NCBI RefSeq assembly: GCF_036208045.1
Contig: NZ_CP121472.1
Location: 2,491,531-2,555,530, forward strand
Direction of reading: 5' to 3'
DNA length: 64,000 nucleotides
Source: Thiorhodovibrio winogradskyi
Lineage (GTDB): Bacteria; Pseudomonadota; Gammaproteobacteria; Chromatiales; Chromatiaceae
This document shows, one piece after another, positions 33,910-44,500 of this stretch (the stretch's first letter is position 1; each line of letters opens with the position of its first letter). Below the pieces are notes generated by a model. It was not told the DNA's origin and ran no database searches. It saw only the letters and a list, made by a program, of their open reading frames with translations. The translations under genes and the position numbers were made by a program.

Positions 33910-34038
33910 TCATGCAATGGTGATCGCTTGGTCCTAGCTGCTGGTGAACGCCAAACAGCCGCGGAGACCAAAACCATGGCGTGAGTGCTCAAGGCTGTCT
34001 ATCCTTTAGGTGGTTCGCTCCCGCCTCAGGATTCCGAG

Positions 34039-36276
34039 ATGCCAGCTACCACCGACTCCAGCAATTGTGATCGCGAGCAAATCCAATTCAGCGGCGCCAT
34101 TCAACCCCATGGCGCGCTCCTGGTGCTTGGCGAAACCGAGCTTCGGATTCAGCAGGCCAGTGCCAACAGCGAAGCCTTCCTCGGACTCCCACCCGATGCA
34201 CTGCTTGGCCAGGGCGTCGCGCGGGTGCTCGGCAAGAGCGCGAGTGCCGAGCTGCGCGAGCGGCTCGCGGCGCATAGCCTGTCCGCCGGTCTGGTGCACC
34301 TGATGACGGTGCAGCCCCTCGCTGGCACCCCGGCTTGTCATCTGTTTGGCCATCGCACGGCGGACGGCCACTTGCTGCTGGAGTTCGACCGGCTCGATGA
34401 GGCGGCGCGGATCAGCGCCCCGGATGTCTATCAGAGTGTGCATGCCGCCCTTCATCGTTTACAAAGCGCCGAGACCCTGCAAGCCTTTTTCGACCATGCC
34501 GTGGTCGAGGTGCGCGCCATCACCGGTTTCGAGCGGGTCATGGCCTATCGCTTCGCCGCCGACGGCAGTGGCGAGGTGATCGCGGAATCCCTCGCCGCGG
34601 GCCTGGAACCCTATCTCGGGCTGCATTATCCGGCGGTTGACATCCCCGAGCCGGCGCGACGGGTGTGTCGCCTGTCCTGGCTGCGCCATCTGCCGGATGC
34701 CGGTTACCACTCGGTTCCGCTCATTCCCGAGTGCCATCCCGAGACCGGCGCGCCCGTTGATCTCAGCCGCTCCTTCCTGCGCAGCGTCTCGCGCATGTAC
34801 ACGGGCTATCTCAAAAACATGGGGGTCAAGGCCACCCTGGTCACCACCCTGTTGAAAGACGGCCAACTCTGGGGGCTGATCTCCTGTATGCACCACAGTG
34901 CGCCTCGGTATCTGCCGTTCGAGACCCGCGCGGCGGTGGAATGCCTGGCGCACATGGTCTCGCTGCTGATGGGGCGCAAGGATGCCGAGGATCACTATGC
35001 CTATCGCCTCAAGCTCGGCGAGGCACGCGAGCAATTGCTCGATGCCATGTTCCAGGCCAATGCCCCGCACCCGGCGCTGCGCGCGGCCGAGCCCAATGCG
35101 CTGAGCGCGCTGGATGCCGAGGGTGTGGCGCTGCTTGACAAGGGTGAGCTCCACCGACTGGGCCAGACGCCCGCGGAGGCCGACATCCTGGCATTGGCCG
35201 AGTGGCTGGCGCGGCGCGACGGGCTGTGGTTCGCCAGCCATGAGCTGGCGGAGGCTTACCCACCAGCGGCGTCCTTTCAACCCCTGGCCAGCGGCCTGCT
35301 GGCGGTGCGCTGGGCGCCCGGATCCCCGGATGGGTTGCTGTGGTTCCGCCCTGAGTGGCGCCAGGTCGTCCATTGGGCGGGCGATCCCAACAAGCCCATG
35401 GAGATCGACGACAGCAGCGGGGAAGCGCGCCTGATGCCGCGCACCTCGTTTGAACTCTGGAAGGAGACCGTCGCCGGCCAGTCACGCCCCTGGCTGGAGT
35501 GCGAGATCGAGCACGCCATCGAGCTGCGCCACGGCATTGTCGATCTCATCCTGCGCCATACTGAACAATTGCGACGCATCAACCGTGAATTGGCCGAGAG
35601 CAATCTGGAGCTCGACACCTTCGCCTACGCCGCCTCCCATGATCTCAAGGAGCCGTTGCGGGGGATTCACACATCGATTGAGTTCTTGCAGGAAGAAGAT
35701 GGCCCGCTCCTGTCGTCCTCTGGACAGGGACGCCTGGCTACCGTGTTGCGCCTGACCCGACGCATGGATGAACTCATCGAGACCCTGCTGCAATACTCGC
35801 GGGTGGGGCGCATCGATCTGCGCCTGGAGGCGGTGGATCTCAATGAACTGGTGGTGCAAACCCTCGAGCTGTTCGAACCCCTGCGCAAGGAGCGCGCCAC
35901 GGCACGCATGCTCGGGCGGCTGCCGGTGGTTGAATGCGACCGGGTGCGGGTCGGGGAGATTTTCACCAACCTGATCTCCAACGCCCTGAAGTACAACGAC
36001 CGGGAGGAAAAGCGCGTGGACATCGGCTGCGACGCCAGCGCGGATCCGCCAGTGTTTTTCGTGCGGGACAACGGCATCGGCATCGCCGTGCGCCAGTATG
36101 CGCGCATCTTTCAGATTTTCCGGCGGCTGCACCCACGCGATGCCTATGGTGGCGGGACAGGTGCCGGCCTGACCATCACCAAGAAAGCCATTGAGCGCCA
36201 CGGCGGGCAAATTTGGCTTGAATCCGTGCCGGGCCGCGGCTCGACCTTCTTCTTCACCCTCGCGCCACCGCGCTAA
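34039..36276 (+). CDS. bphP: Bacteriophytochrome histidine kinase (PAS-GAF-PHY-HK)
   Basis: A red/far-red photoreceptor kinase, 745 residues from ATG 34039. Cys10 in SSNCDREQIQFSGAIQPHG is the expected biliverdin attachment point. The GAF domain has HYPAVDIPEPARR (DIP motif Asp) and GLISCMHHS; the PHY tongue has LMPRTSFELW (PRxSF). The kinase has ASHDLKEPLRG (phospho-His), NLISNALKYND, DNGIGI and GGGTGAGLTI. An oddity is SRMYTGYLKNMG, where most phytochromes have SPxHxxYLxNMG: the pyrrole-water His is Tyr. It opens a run of five overlapping or closely spaced signalling genes. Confidence 0.9.
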   Translation: MPATTDSSNCDREQIQFSGAIQPHGALLVLGETELRIQQASANSEAFLGLPPDALLGQGVARVLGKSASAELRERLAAHSLSAGLVHLMTVQPLAGTPACHLFGHRTADGHLLLEFDRLDEAARISAPDVYQSVHAALHRLQSAETLQAFFDHAVVEVRAITGFERVMAYRFAADGSGEVIAESLAAGLEPYLGLHYPAVDIPEPARRVCRLSWLRHLPDAGYHSVPLIPECHPETGAPVDLSRSFLRSVSRMYTGYLKNMGVKATLVTTLLKDGQLWGLISCMHHSAPRYLPFETRAAVECLAHMVSLLMGRKDAEDHYAYRLKLGEAREQLLDAMFQANAPHPALRAAEPNALSALDAEGVALLDKGELHRLGQTPAEADILALAEWLARRDGLWFASHELAEAYPPAASFQPLASGLLAVRWAPGSPDGLLWFRPEWRQVVHWAGDPNKPMEIDDSSGEARLMPRTSFELWKETVAGQSRPWLECEIEHAIELRHGIVDLILRHTEQLRRINRELAESNLELDTFAYAASHDLKEPLRGIHTSIEFLQEEDGPLLSSSGQGRLATVLRLTRRMDELIETLLQYSRVGRIDLRLEAVDLNELVVQTLELFEPLRKERATARMLGRLPVVECDRVRVGEIFTNLISNALKYNDREEKRVDIGCDASADPPVFFVRDNGIGIAVRQYARIFQIFRRLHPRDAYGGGTGAGLTITKKAIERHGGQIWLESVPGRGSTFFFTLAPPR

Positions 36277-36281
36277 GCGCC

Positions 36282-36764
36282 ATGGACCGCTCAGAGAACG
36301 GCGCCCTGCTGATCGTCGAGGACTCAGACGAGGATTATGCCCTCGCCCTCTGGGCCCTGCGACAGGCCGGCTGCGCGCGAGCGATCCGGCGCGCGCGGAG
36401 TCTCACCGAGGCGCTCGCCTGTCTCTGCCCAGAGCACGCCGGTGCGCTCGGGGAGACGCCATTGCTCGATCTGGTGCTGCTTGATCTCAACCTGCCCGAC
36501 GGCACCGGGCAGGAACTGCTGCTCGCCTTGCGCGCTGCCCATGGACAGGCCCTGCCGGTGCCGGTGATCGTCCTGACCACCTCCAGCAATCCGCGCGATG
36601 TCGGTGAGTTTTACCAGCTTGGCGTGTCCGGGTATCTGGTCAAGCCGCTGGATCGGGAACGCTTTGCCGCGCAGATGCGGGTGGTGGTGGATTACTGGCT
36701 GCGCACCGTCAGGCTCCCGCCAGCCTTCCTGCCTGTCGCACCTTGCCCGGAACAGACCGCCTGA
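36282..36764 (+). CDS. Single-domain response regulator (Rcp1-like)
   Basis: 160 residues, only a receiver domain: LLIVEDSDEDYALALWAL, LDLVLLDLNLPDGTG (phospho-Asp), VIVLTTSSNPRD and GYLVKPLDRERF (Lys). This short form with an extended ending matches Rcp1-type regulators that pair with phytochrome kinases, and it lies five bases downstream of bphP. With no output domain it should pass phosphate on or bind a partner. The stop overlaps the start of the next gene (TGATG). Confidence 0.9.
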   Translation: MDRSENGALLIVEDSDEDYALALWALRQAGCARAIRRARSLTEALACLCPEHAGALGETPLLDLVLLDLNLPDGTGQELLLALRAAHGQALPVPVIVLTTSSNPRDVGEFYQLGVSGYLVKPLDRERFAAQMRVVVDYWLRTVRLPPAFLPVAPCPEQTA

Positions 36765-39646
36765 TGCGCGCCGACCCCGATACCCTGCTGATCATTGATG
36801 ACAATCCCGAGGATCGGGAATTTCTGCGCCATGCCCTGCGCGAGGAGTTTCACGTCATCGAGGCCGAACTCGGCGAACAGGGTTTGGCGCTGATCGAAAA
36901 AGCGCGCCCCACCTGCGTGCTGCTTGATTACTTTTTGCCCGATATGGATGGACTGGAACTGCTGGCCGCGCGCGGCCCCGGCCAGGAGGACGACTATGGG
37001 CTGATCGTGCTCACCGGTTCCGACGAGGCCAGCCTGGCGGTGGCCTGCATGAAACAGGGTGCCCATGACTATCTGATCAAGGGCCGCTTCAATCGCTACG
37101 AGTTGCGCCGCACCATCGCCGGCAGCCTGGAGAAGCTGGCCCTGCGACGGCAACTGCGCGCCCAGCAACTGGCCCTGCAGGCGAGCGAGCAGCGGCTGGG
37201 GCTCTTTATCGAACACGCACCAGCCTGTCTGGCGATGTTTGACCGCCAGATGCGCTATCTGGCGGTCAGTCGCCGCTGGTTGCACAACCATGGGCTGAGC
37301 GAGCTGGATATCCAGAGCCGTTCGCACTTCCAACTGTTTCCGGACACGCCAGAGTCCTGGAAGGCGATTTACCGTCGCGGCCTGGCCGGCGAGATCCTGC
37401 GTGCCGACGAGGATTGTTTCGTGGGCGCCGATGGGCAGGTCCAATGGCTGCGTTGGGAGGTGCGTCCCTGGCATGAAGCCCAGGGCCAGATCGGCGGCAT
37501 TGTGGTCTTCACCGAGGACATCACCGCGCTCAAGCAGGCGAAACAGGAACTTGAGCGCCACCGCACGCAACTGGAGCACCTGGTCGAGGAGCGTACCCGG
37601 CTGCTGAGCGACGAGCGTGAGCGCCTGGCGCGCATTCTCGAGGGAACCCGTGCCGGCACCTGGGAGTGGAACATCCAAACCGGAGAGGCGCGTTACAATG
37701 AACGCTGGGCCGAGATCATTGGCTACCGCCACGCCGAGATCGCGCCCACCGATATTACCACCTGGCGCCGCTTCGCCCACCCGGATGACTTGGCGCGCTC
37801 CGATGCTCTGTTGCAGCGCTACTTCGCCGGGGAGCAGGATTATTTCGAGTTCGAAGCGCGCATGCACCACAAAGAGGGGCGCTGGGTGTGGGTGCTGGCA
37901 CGCGGCAAGATTGTCGCCCGCGACGCCGCCGGCACGCCGCTGCTGATGGCCGGAATCCATCTCGACATCACCCGCACCAAGGAAGCGGAACTGAGCCTGA
38001 TCCAGGCCAAGGAGCAGGCCGAGGAGGCCTCGCGCGCCAAGAGCCGGTTCCTGGCCAACATGAGTCATGAGCTGCGTACCCCCTTCGATGCCGTGATTGG
38101 GCTACTGCAGCTGCTGGAGCAAACCCCACTGAACGACCGTCAGCACGGTTATGTCGACAGGGCGCGGCAGTCCGCCCGCTCCTTGCTCGCCCTGGTCGGC
38201 GACCTGCTGGATTTTTCGCGCATCGAGGCGGGCAAGCTCGAACTCGAAGAGATGCCCTTCAGTCTCAGCGGCCTGGTCGCGGAAGTGGTGTCCTTATTTG
38301 CCCCGAGCGCGCGCGCCAAGGGCTTGACCCTGGAGGGACGCATCGACCCAAGGCTGACCGATGCCTGGATTGGCGACCGCGCGCGGCTGCACCAGATCTT
38401 GACCAATCTGGTCGGCAATGCCGTGAAATTCACGCCACGCGGCGCGATTCGCGTCGAGGTTGATAGCGCCGCCGAGCGAGTGGCTGGCGTCAGGGACGCG
38501 GATGCGAGCGTGCCGCTGCGCTTTAGCGTCACCGACCAGGGGCTCGGCATCGGTCCCGAGCATCTCGAGGTCATTTTCGACAGCTTCCAGCAGCTCGATC
38601 CCAGCATGACCCGGCGCTTTGGCGGCACCGGGCTGGGGCTGGCGATTTGCAAGGGACTGGTCACCTTGCTTGGCGGCGAGATCCAGGTCGAGAGCACCCC
38701 CGGCACAGGTAGTTGCTTTCGTTTTGTCCTGCCGCTGCGGCAAGACCCAGCGCCGGGTCGCGCCGCCGCGCCCGTTACCAGTCCCCGGAGCCAGGGCGCC
38801 GGCAGCGCGCCGCCGAGCCTCGGCGGGCTGCGGTTGCTGGTGGCCGAGGACAGCGAGGTCAACCGCTTCGTCGCCCAGGAAATGCTGACCAGCCTGGGCG
38901 CGCGCGTGGATGTTGCCGACAACGGCGAGACGGCCGCGCGCCTTGCGCTGGAGGCTGACCCCAGGTACGACCTAGTGCTGATGGACCTGCAGATGCCGCT
39001 GCTCAGTGGTCTGGACGTCAGCCGCCGCCTGCGCGCCATGGACCCTACGCGAACCACCCCCATCCTGGCCATGACCGCCAATGTGCGCGCCGGCGACCGC
39101 CTGGCCGCCGAGGATGCCGGCATGAGCGGGTTCTTGGCCAAGCCGATCGACTGGCCGGCCGCGGCCGCGCGCATCCTGGCACTCTGTGGCCATGGCGCTG
39201 GCGATCTAAACACCGCGCACCGTCCGGCGGGGGGTGCGCCATCCGTCGCGCTTCCCAGCTTGCCGGGCCTGGATCTGGCCGGCGCCCTGGATCGGCTCGA
39301 AGGCTCCCGGCCCATCTATTGCGCCATGGCCAAACGTTTCCTGGACACTGAGACGGAGATTTTTCGCCGCCTGATGAGACATCTGGATCAAGACTCAGAG
39401 TCCACCGCCATCAAGGCACTACACCCGGTGCGCGGCACGGCCCTGGCCCTGGGGGCGTTGCCGCTGGCGGAGGTTGCGCACAGACTCGAGGAAGCGCTGC
39501 GGATGCAAGCCAGCACGGATGTCGCCACTCTAAAAGCTCAGCTCGAGGTCCGCTGGGGCGAGACGCTGGCCAATCTGCGGCAGGCTGTTGCTGCGTTGGA
39601 GTCCGAGGTCGCGCCGGCGCGGTCAAACCAGCCCCTTCAGTCGTAA
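36764..39646 (+). CDS. Hybrid sensor kinase REC-PAS-PAS-HK-REC-HPt
   Basis: A 960-residue soluble multi-step phosphorelay protein. In order: receiver (LLIIDDNPEDREF, CVLLDYFLPDMDG, YLIKG), PAS/PAC from ~145, second PAS from ~290, HisKA with LANMSHELRTPFDAVIGL, HATPase with NLVGNAVKFTPRG, DQGLGIG and FGGTGLGLAI, receiver (LLVAEDSEVNRFVAQEML, LVLMDLQMPLLSG, GFLAKPI), and a C-terminal HPt with KALHPVRGTALALGA. No membrane segment. The start overlaps the preceding regulator's stop; TTG 36743 is an alternative. The chain His-Asp-His-Asp could use the upstream single REC as a relay or output. Confidence 0.9.
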   Translation: MRADPDTLLIIDDNPEDREFLRHALREEFHVIEAELGEQGLALIEKARPTCVLLDYFLPDMDGLELLAARGPGQEDDYGLIVLTGSDEASLAVACMKQGAHDYLIKGRFNRYELRRTIAGSLEKLALRRQLRAQQLALQASEQRLGLFIEHAPACLAMFDRQMRYLAVSRRWLHNHGLSELDIQSRSHFQLFPDTPESWKAIYRRGLAGEILRADEDCFVGADGQVQWLRWEVRPWHEAQGQIGGIVVFTEDITALKQAKQELERHRTQLEHLVEERTRLLSDERERLARILEGTRAGTWEWNIQTGEARYNERWAEIIGYRHAEIAPTDITTWRRFAHPDDLARSDALLQRYFAGEQDYFEFEARMHHKEGRWVWVLARGKIVARDAAGTPLLMAGIHLDITRTKEAELSLIQAKEQAEEASRAKSRFLANMSHELRTPFDAVIGLLQLLEQTPLNDRQHGYVDRARQSARSLLALVGDLLDFSRIEAGKLELEEMPFSLSGLVAEVVSLFAPSARAKGLTLEGRIDPRLTDAWIGDRARLHQILTNLVGNAVKFTPRGAIRVEVDSAAERVAGVRDADASVPLRFSVTDQGLGIGPEHLEVIFDSFQQLDPSMTRRFGGTGLGLAICKGLVTLLGGEIQVESTPGTGSCFRFVLPLRQDPAPGRAAAPVTSPRSQGAGSAPPSLGGLRLLVAEDSEVNRFVAQEMLTSLGARVDVADNGETAARLALEADPRYDLVLMDLQMPLLSGLDVSRRLRAMDPTRTTPILAMTANVRAGDRLAAEDAGMSGFLAKPIDWPAAAARILALCGHGAGDLNTAHRPAGGAPSVALPSLPGLDLAGALDRLEGSRPIYCAMAKRFLDTETEIFRRLMRHLDQDSESTAIKALHPVRGTALALGALPLAEVAHRLEEALRMQASTDVATLKAQLEVRWGETLANLRQAVAALESEVAPARSNQPLQS

Positions 39647-39686
39647 TAGTCCATCGGGCGGAATAAGCAGGGGCGATCCAAGCACC

Positions 39687-39836
39687 TCAGCCTATCCGCC
39701 TGACCACCAAGGCCATGGCGCAGTTGACGACAGCTTTCACGCGGTAGTCGCCCTTGAGCGTTTCGGCCAGGAGTTTCAGATTCTTCGGAGCGTCATCGAC
39801 GGCGAGAATCGTGGGTTTGTCGCGTACCTCTGTCAT
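39687..39836 (-). pseudogene. Receiver-domain fragment
   Basis: Fifty codons from ATG 39836: MTEVRDKPTILAVDDAPKNL then KLLAETLKGDYRVKAVVNC, the first half of a response-regulator receiver, ending before the phospho-Asp. It is a broken duplicate on the strand opposite to its neighbours, in the 360-base gap 39647-40005. It resembles the N-terminus of the next gene (PSILIVDDQVDNQRLLVSLL). Confidence 0.65.
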
Positions 39837-40005
39837 GGCTTCCGAGCGGATTTGTTGCGCAAGGGTGAATGAGATCCGGGGCAGGATCGATAGGGGAGGA
39901 GCCATCCGAGAAGGCCTGCTTGGTCCAGTTTTGCTAACATACGCGGTCAATTCGTATCCATCCAAGCCCGGCAACCTGTCCCTTGCCAATGATTGAGTCT
40001 TGTGA

Positions 40006-41562
40006 ATGAAAGAGCAGCCATCCATTCTGATTGTCGACGATCAGGTTGACAACCAGCGGTTGCTGGTCAGCCTGCTCAAACCCGAGTATCGCCTGCTGGT
40101 CGCAGGTAGCGGCGAGACGGCGCTCGCGGCATTGAATGCGGCGAAAAAGCCCGATCTGATCCTGCTCGATATCATGATGCCCGGTCTTGATGGCTATGAG
40201 ACCTGCCGGCGCATCAAAGCCCGCCTTGATCTGGCGGCGATTCCAATTATTTTCCTCACTGCACGGGTCGATACCGAGAGCGAGGCGCAGGGGTTGCAGC
40301 TCGGCGCGGTGGATTATGTCACCAAGCCGATCAATCCGCCGGTGTTGCGCGCGCGCATCGCCGCGCATTTGGCGCTGGCGGAAAAAATTCGCCGCGCCAC
40401 CATGGAGCGTGATATCAGCCACCGCATCGTAGCGAAAGTCAGCCGCGAGCGCGATGAAATCGACCAGCTCGCGCGGCGCCTCGAACGCGAGATCGCCGAG
40501 CGCGCGCGCGCCGAAACTCAACTGCGCATCGTCAGTCAAGCCGTCACTCATGCACCTGTGTCCATCGTCATCACCGATGCCGAGGGCAGTATCGTCTATG
40601 TGAACCCCTATTTCTCCCAAATCACCGGCTATGCGCCCGAGGAGGCCATTGGCCAGAATCCGCGCGTGCTCAAATCCGGGCAGATGGACGAAGATTTCTA
40701 TCGCCACCTGTGGGAGACCATTAGCGCGGGCGAGATCTGGCGCGGCGAGGTCTTGAACAAAAACAAAGCCGGTGGGCTGTTCTGGGAGGCGGTCGCCATC
40801 TCGCCGATTCATGACGATCACGGCAATATTACCCATTATGTGGGCGTCAAGGAGGATATTGGTGATCGCAAGGAGCTTGAGCGGGTCAAGGAGGATGTCG
40901 AGCGCATCATGCGCCATGATTTGAAATCTCCGCTCAATGCGGTGATCGCCTTCCCGGAACTCTTGCTGCTCGATGATTCGCTCGACGCCGATCAGCGCGA
41001 ATCCATTGAGCTGATTCTGGAATCCGGCTGCAAAATGCGCGACATGATCGACCTGTCGCTCGATCTGTTCAAAATGGAGACCGGACAGTACGCCTATCAG
41101 GCCTATCCAGTCGATCTGCTGCCCATTCTGCGCCAGCTCAAGCAGTTCAATGAAAGCCGCCTGATCGGCCAGCAGTTGCAAGTCCGTCTGCGACTCGATG
41201 ACCAAGACGACGTGCCCGAGGCCGTGCTCTGGGTGCTGGCCGACGCCCGGCTGCTGTTTTCCCTGTTGTCGAATCTGTTCGTCAATGCCATTGAGGCCTC
41301 ACCGCGCGGCGAGTGCATTGAGGTAAATCTGTGCTCGGGTAACCCGGTGGAGCTGCGCCTGAGCAATCGCGGTGCCGTACCCGAGGCATTACGCACCCAT
41401 TTCTTCGAGAAATACCGCACCCTGGGCAAACAAGGCGGCACCGGGCTCGGTACCTATTCCGCCAAGCTGCTCGCCGATACCATGGGTATGGAACTCGCCA
41501 TGGAAACCTCGGACTTGGATGACCGCACCTGCCTGTCGCTGTATCTGCCAGCGAATGGCTGA
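40006..41562 (+). CDS. REC-PAS histidine kinase
   Basis: 518 residues. The N-terminal receiver has SILIVDDQVDNQRLL, LILLDIMMPGLDGYET and DYVTKPINPP; a coiled coil (RRLEREIAERARAETQ) links it to a PAS/PAC domain (TDAEGSIVYVNPYFSQITGY). The kinase core has MRHDLKSPLNAVIAF (phospho-His) and NLFVNAIEASPRGE, with KQGGTGLGTYSAKLL as the closing G-box. The protein is cytosolic. It starts from ATG 40006 and overlaps the next gene by eight bases. Confidence 0.88.
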   Translation: MKEQPSILIVDDQVDNQRLLVSLLKPEYRLLVAGSGETALAALNAAKKPDLILLDIMMPGLDGYETCRRIKARLDLAAIPIIFLTARVDTESEAQGLQLGAVDYVTKPINPPVLRARIAAHLALAEKIRRATMERDISHRIVAKVSRERDEIDQLARRLEREIAERARAETQLRIVSQAVTHAPVSIVITDAEGSIVYVNPYFSQITGYAPEEAIGQNPRVLKSGQMDEDFYRHLWETISAGEIWRGEVLNKNKAGGLFWEAVAISPIHDDHGNITHYVGVKEDIGDRKELERVKEDVERIMRHDLKSPLNAVIAFPELLLLDDSLDADQRESIELILESGCKMRDMIDLSLDLFKMETGQYAYQAYPVDLLPILRQLKQFNESRLIGQQLQVRLRLDDQDDVPEAVLWVLADARLLFSLLSNLFVNAIEASPRGECIEVNLCSGNPVELRLSNRGAVPEALRTHFFEKYRTLGKQGGTGLGTYSAKLLADTMGMELAMETSDLDDRTCLSLYLPANG

Positions 41563-44500
41563 TCGGCTCAGCAGCCTCGGCTTCGCCGTGCGCATCGGGT
41601 GGCTGATCGCGCTGCTGCTCGAGCCAGTAGTCGCGACCGCTGCCGTGCCGACCGCCCCATCTGCCGAACGGCTGAAACGGGTCTCGCTGCAACTGCCGTG
41701 GAAGCATCAGTTCGAGTTCGCTGGCTTCTACGCCGCCATCGACCAGGGCTTCTACCACGAGCATGGGCTGGAGGTGGAACTGCGCGAATACCAGCCAGGC
41801 CTGAACATGCGTACGACGGTGATCGAAGGCGATGCCACCTTTGGCCTGACCAACGGTGAGGTCATCGCCTGGCGTTTGCAGGGCGAGCCGTTGGTGCTGC
41901 TGGCCAATTACTTCAAGAAACCGCCACTGGTGCTACTCACGCGCGCCGGGCTGCACCGGCTGAACGATTTGCGCGGCGGGCGGCTGATGGCGGCCGCGAG
42001 CGATCTGCAATCGCCGCTGCTGCAAGCCGCGCTACGCGAAGCCGGCCTGGCGCCGGGCGAAAATCTCACCATCGTGCCTCAGACCTTCGATGCCAGCCCG
42101 CTGATTCGCGGTGACATCGACGCCATGACCGCCTTTGTCACCAATGATCCCTTTGATCTGGAAACCAAGGGGGTACCCTATCAAATGATTGAACTCGGCG
42201 GCTATGTGCCCGGGCTGGGCGACAGCTATCTGTTCACCTCACAGTCGATGGCGCGCGACCAACCCGAGTTGGTGCGCGACTTTGTCGCCGCCAGCAACGC
42301 CGGCTGGCGTCATGCCCTGGCGCATCCCGAGGCGCTGATCGAGAGCATCCACAATGAATACGCGCCGGCTCGCAGCCGCGCGGCCCTGGCCTACGAGGCC
42401 GCGCGCACCCGGGAGCTGATGCAGCAAGGCTTGTTCGCGCCTGGCGCGCTTGCCGCCGCGCGCATCGAACTGGCCGCCGCCGCCATGTTGGAAGCGGGCA
42501 TCCCGGGCGATGCGCGCCATTTGGAAGGCTTTGTCTTCAACAGTGCTATTCCCGCACCCAAGACAGCGCCACAGACCGAGTCCGGCAGCGCCTCCAGCCC
42601 AGAAGCCAGCCCGGAACTGGGCCCGGAACTGGGCCCGGAACTGGGCCCGGAACTGGGCCCGGAACTGGGCCCGGAACTGGACGAACAGGGCGCGCTGGCG
42701 ACGACAGACCGCCCGGCACAACCGAAGTGGACAGCCGATGAGCAAGCCTGGCTCGATGCCCATCCGGAGATCGTGCTCGGTCTTTCCACGCAATTTCCCC
42801 CGGCCATTCTTGTCGATCAGGACGGCCGCAACTCCGGGCTGATCGTCGATTACTTCGAGCGCCTGAACGCCCGACTCGGCGGGCGCTTGAAGCTCCACAT
42901 TGACAACGACTGGCAAGCAGTGATCGACAAAGCCCTGGCAGGCGAGATAGACGGTCTGGCGGTGTCCGCTCCCAACCTCGTATGGGATCAGCATTTTCGC
43001 TATACCGCGCCCTACTATCATGGCTATTTCTATGTCTTCAGACGTGCCGATGACCCGGCGTCAGCCGCCGACGCCGACCTTGCCGGCCAGCGTATCGGCT
43101 ATTTAGGCGCGATCAAACGGCTCGAGCAGCAACTGGTCGACATTCCCGATGCCCAACTGGTGCCGCTTCACGACTACCCCGCCATGGCCGATGCCCTGCT
43201 CGCCGCGCACGTGGATGTCTTGGTCGCGCCCACCGACCTGGAGTGGTGGCGACGCGAGCATACCCATGTCGGTTTTCGTGCCTCCGGAGTGCTTGAGGAC
43301 AGTCGTTTTCCGATTGTAGCCTCGATCCGTGATGACTGGCCGCTCGCGACGCGCATTTTTGACAAGGCTTTGAATGCCATTCCCGTCGCCGAGCGCGCGC
43401 GCATTCACCACCGCTGGCTCGATGAACTCGAAGCGACCAGCGCCCCGAGCCCCTTGCCCCTGAGTCCCGTCCAGCGCGACTGGCTTGCGGCTCATCCGCG
43501 CATTCGTTACACCCAGTGGAATGACCGCGCGCCGGTCGAATACCTGGACGAAACCGGCCGGCCGCGCGGCCTGAGCACGGATTACCTCGCCAGTGTCGCG
43601 CGACGGCTCAATTTGCAACTGGAGTTCGTGCCCACTGCCAACTGGACCGATGCGCTCGGGCGGCTGCGCGCGGGCGACATCGATCTGCTCCCGAGCGCGG
43701 TGCCCACCGCCGAGCGACGGGAATTTCTCGCCTTTACCCAAAGCTATCAAAGCTTGCCGATCGCCATTTTCGCGCCCCTGCAGGCGCCTTTCTATGGTGG
43801 CCTTGAGGGTCTCCGCGGTCGGCGCGTCGCGGTGATCGGTGGCACCGCGACCGAGAACTGGCTGCGCCGCGATCATCCAGATCTGGCGCTGGTCAGCCTG
43901 GCCGATGCGGCCGCCGGCTTACAAGTGCTGGAACAGGGTCGCGCTGATGCCTTGGTCGACAGCCTGCTGACCTTTAGCCATGTCATCGGCCGCGACGGGT
44001 CGCCGCGCCTGCGCATGGCCGGCACCACGCCCTATCGCATCAGCCTTGCCATGGCGGTGCGCCGCGACCTCGCGCCCCTCGCCGGCATCCTCGACCTGGC
44101 GTTGGCCGCCATGCCGCAAAGCGAGCGCGATGCCATCCAAAACCGCTGGATGCAGACGCCCTCGCCACCCCACATCGACTACCGGCTGCTGTGGCAGGTG
44201 CTGGGCGTCGCTGCGCTCCTCATCGCCGTGATTCTCTACTGGAACCGTCGCCTGGCGCGAGCCCACAGGCTGTTGCGCGAGAGCCAAGCGCGTTTTCAAC
44301 GCCTGGTGGAGGATATAGGCCCGCAATTCGTGATTTACAGCCGCCGAGACGACGGCACCCTGGAATACGTCAGTCAGGGTGCCGAGGCGGTATTCGGTAT
44401 TCCGCCCGAGGGCGCCATCGGGCAGAATCTTCTGCAGCTGATCAACTGGACACCAGAGAGCCGGCACCAGCTGATCCAGAATGCCAAGCGCATGCAGGCT

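Noticed and set aside
33910-34038. Possible IS3 orfB start after orfA
   Set aside because: The stretch has multiple stops in all forward frames and none of the DDE integrase motifs.
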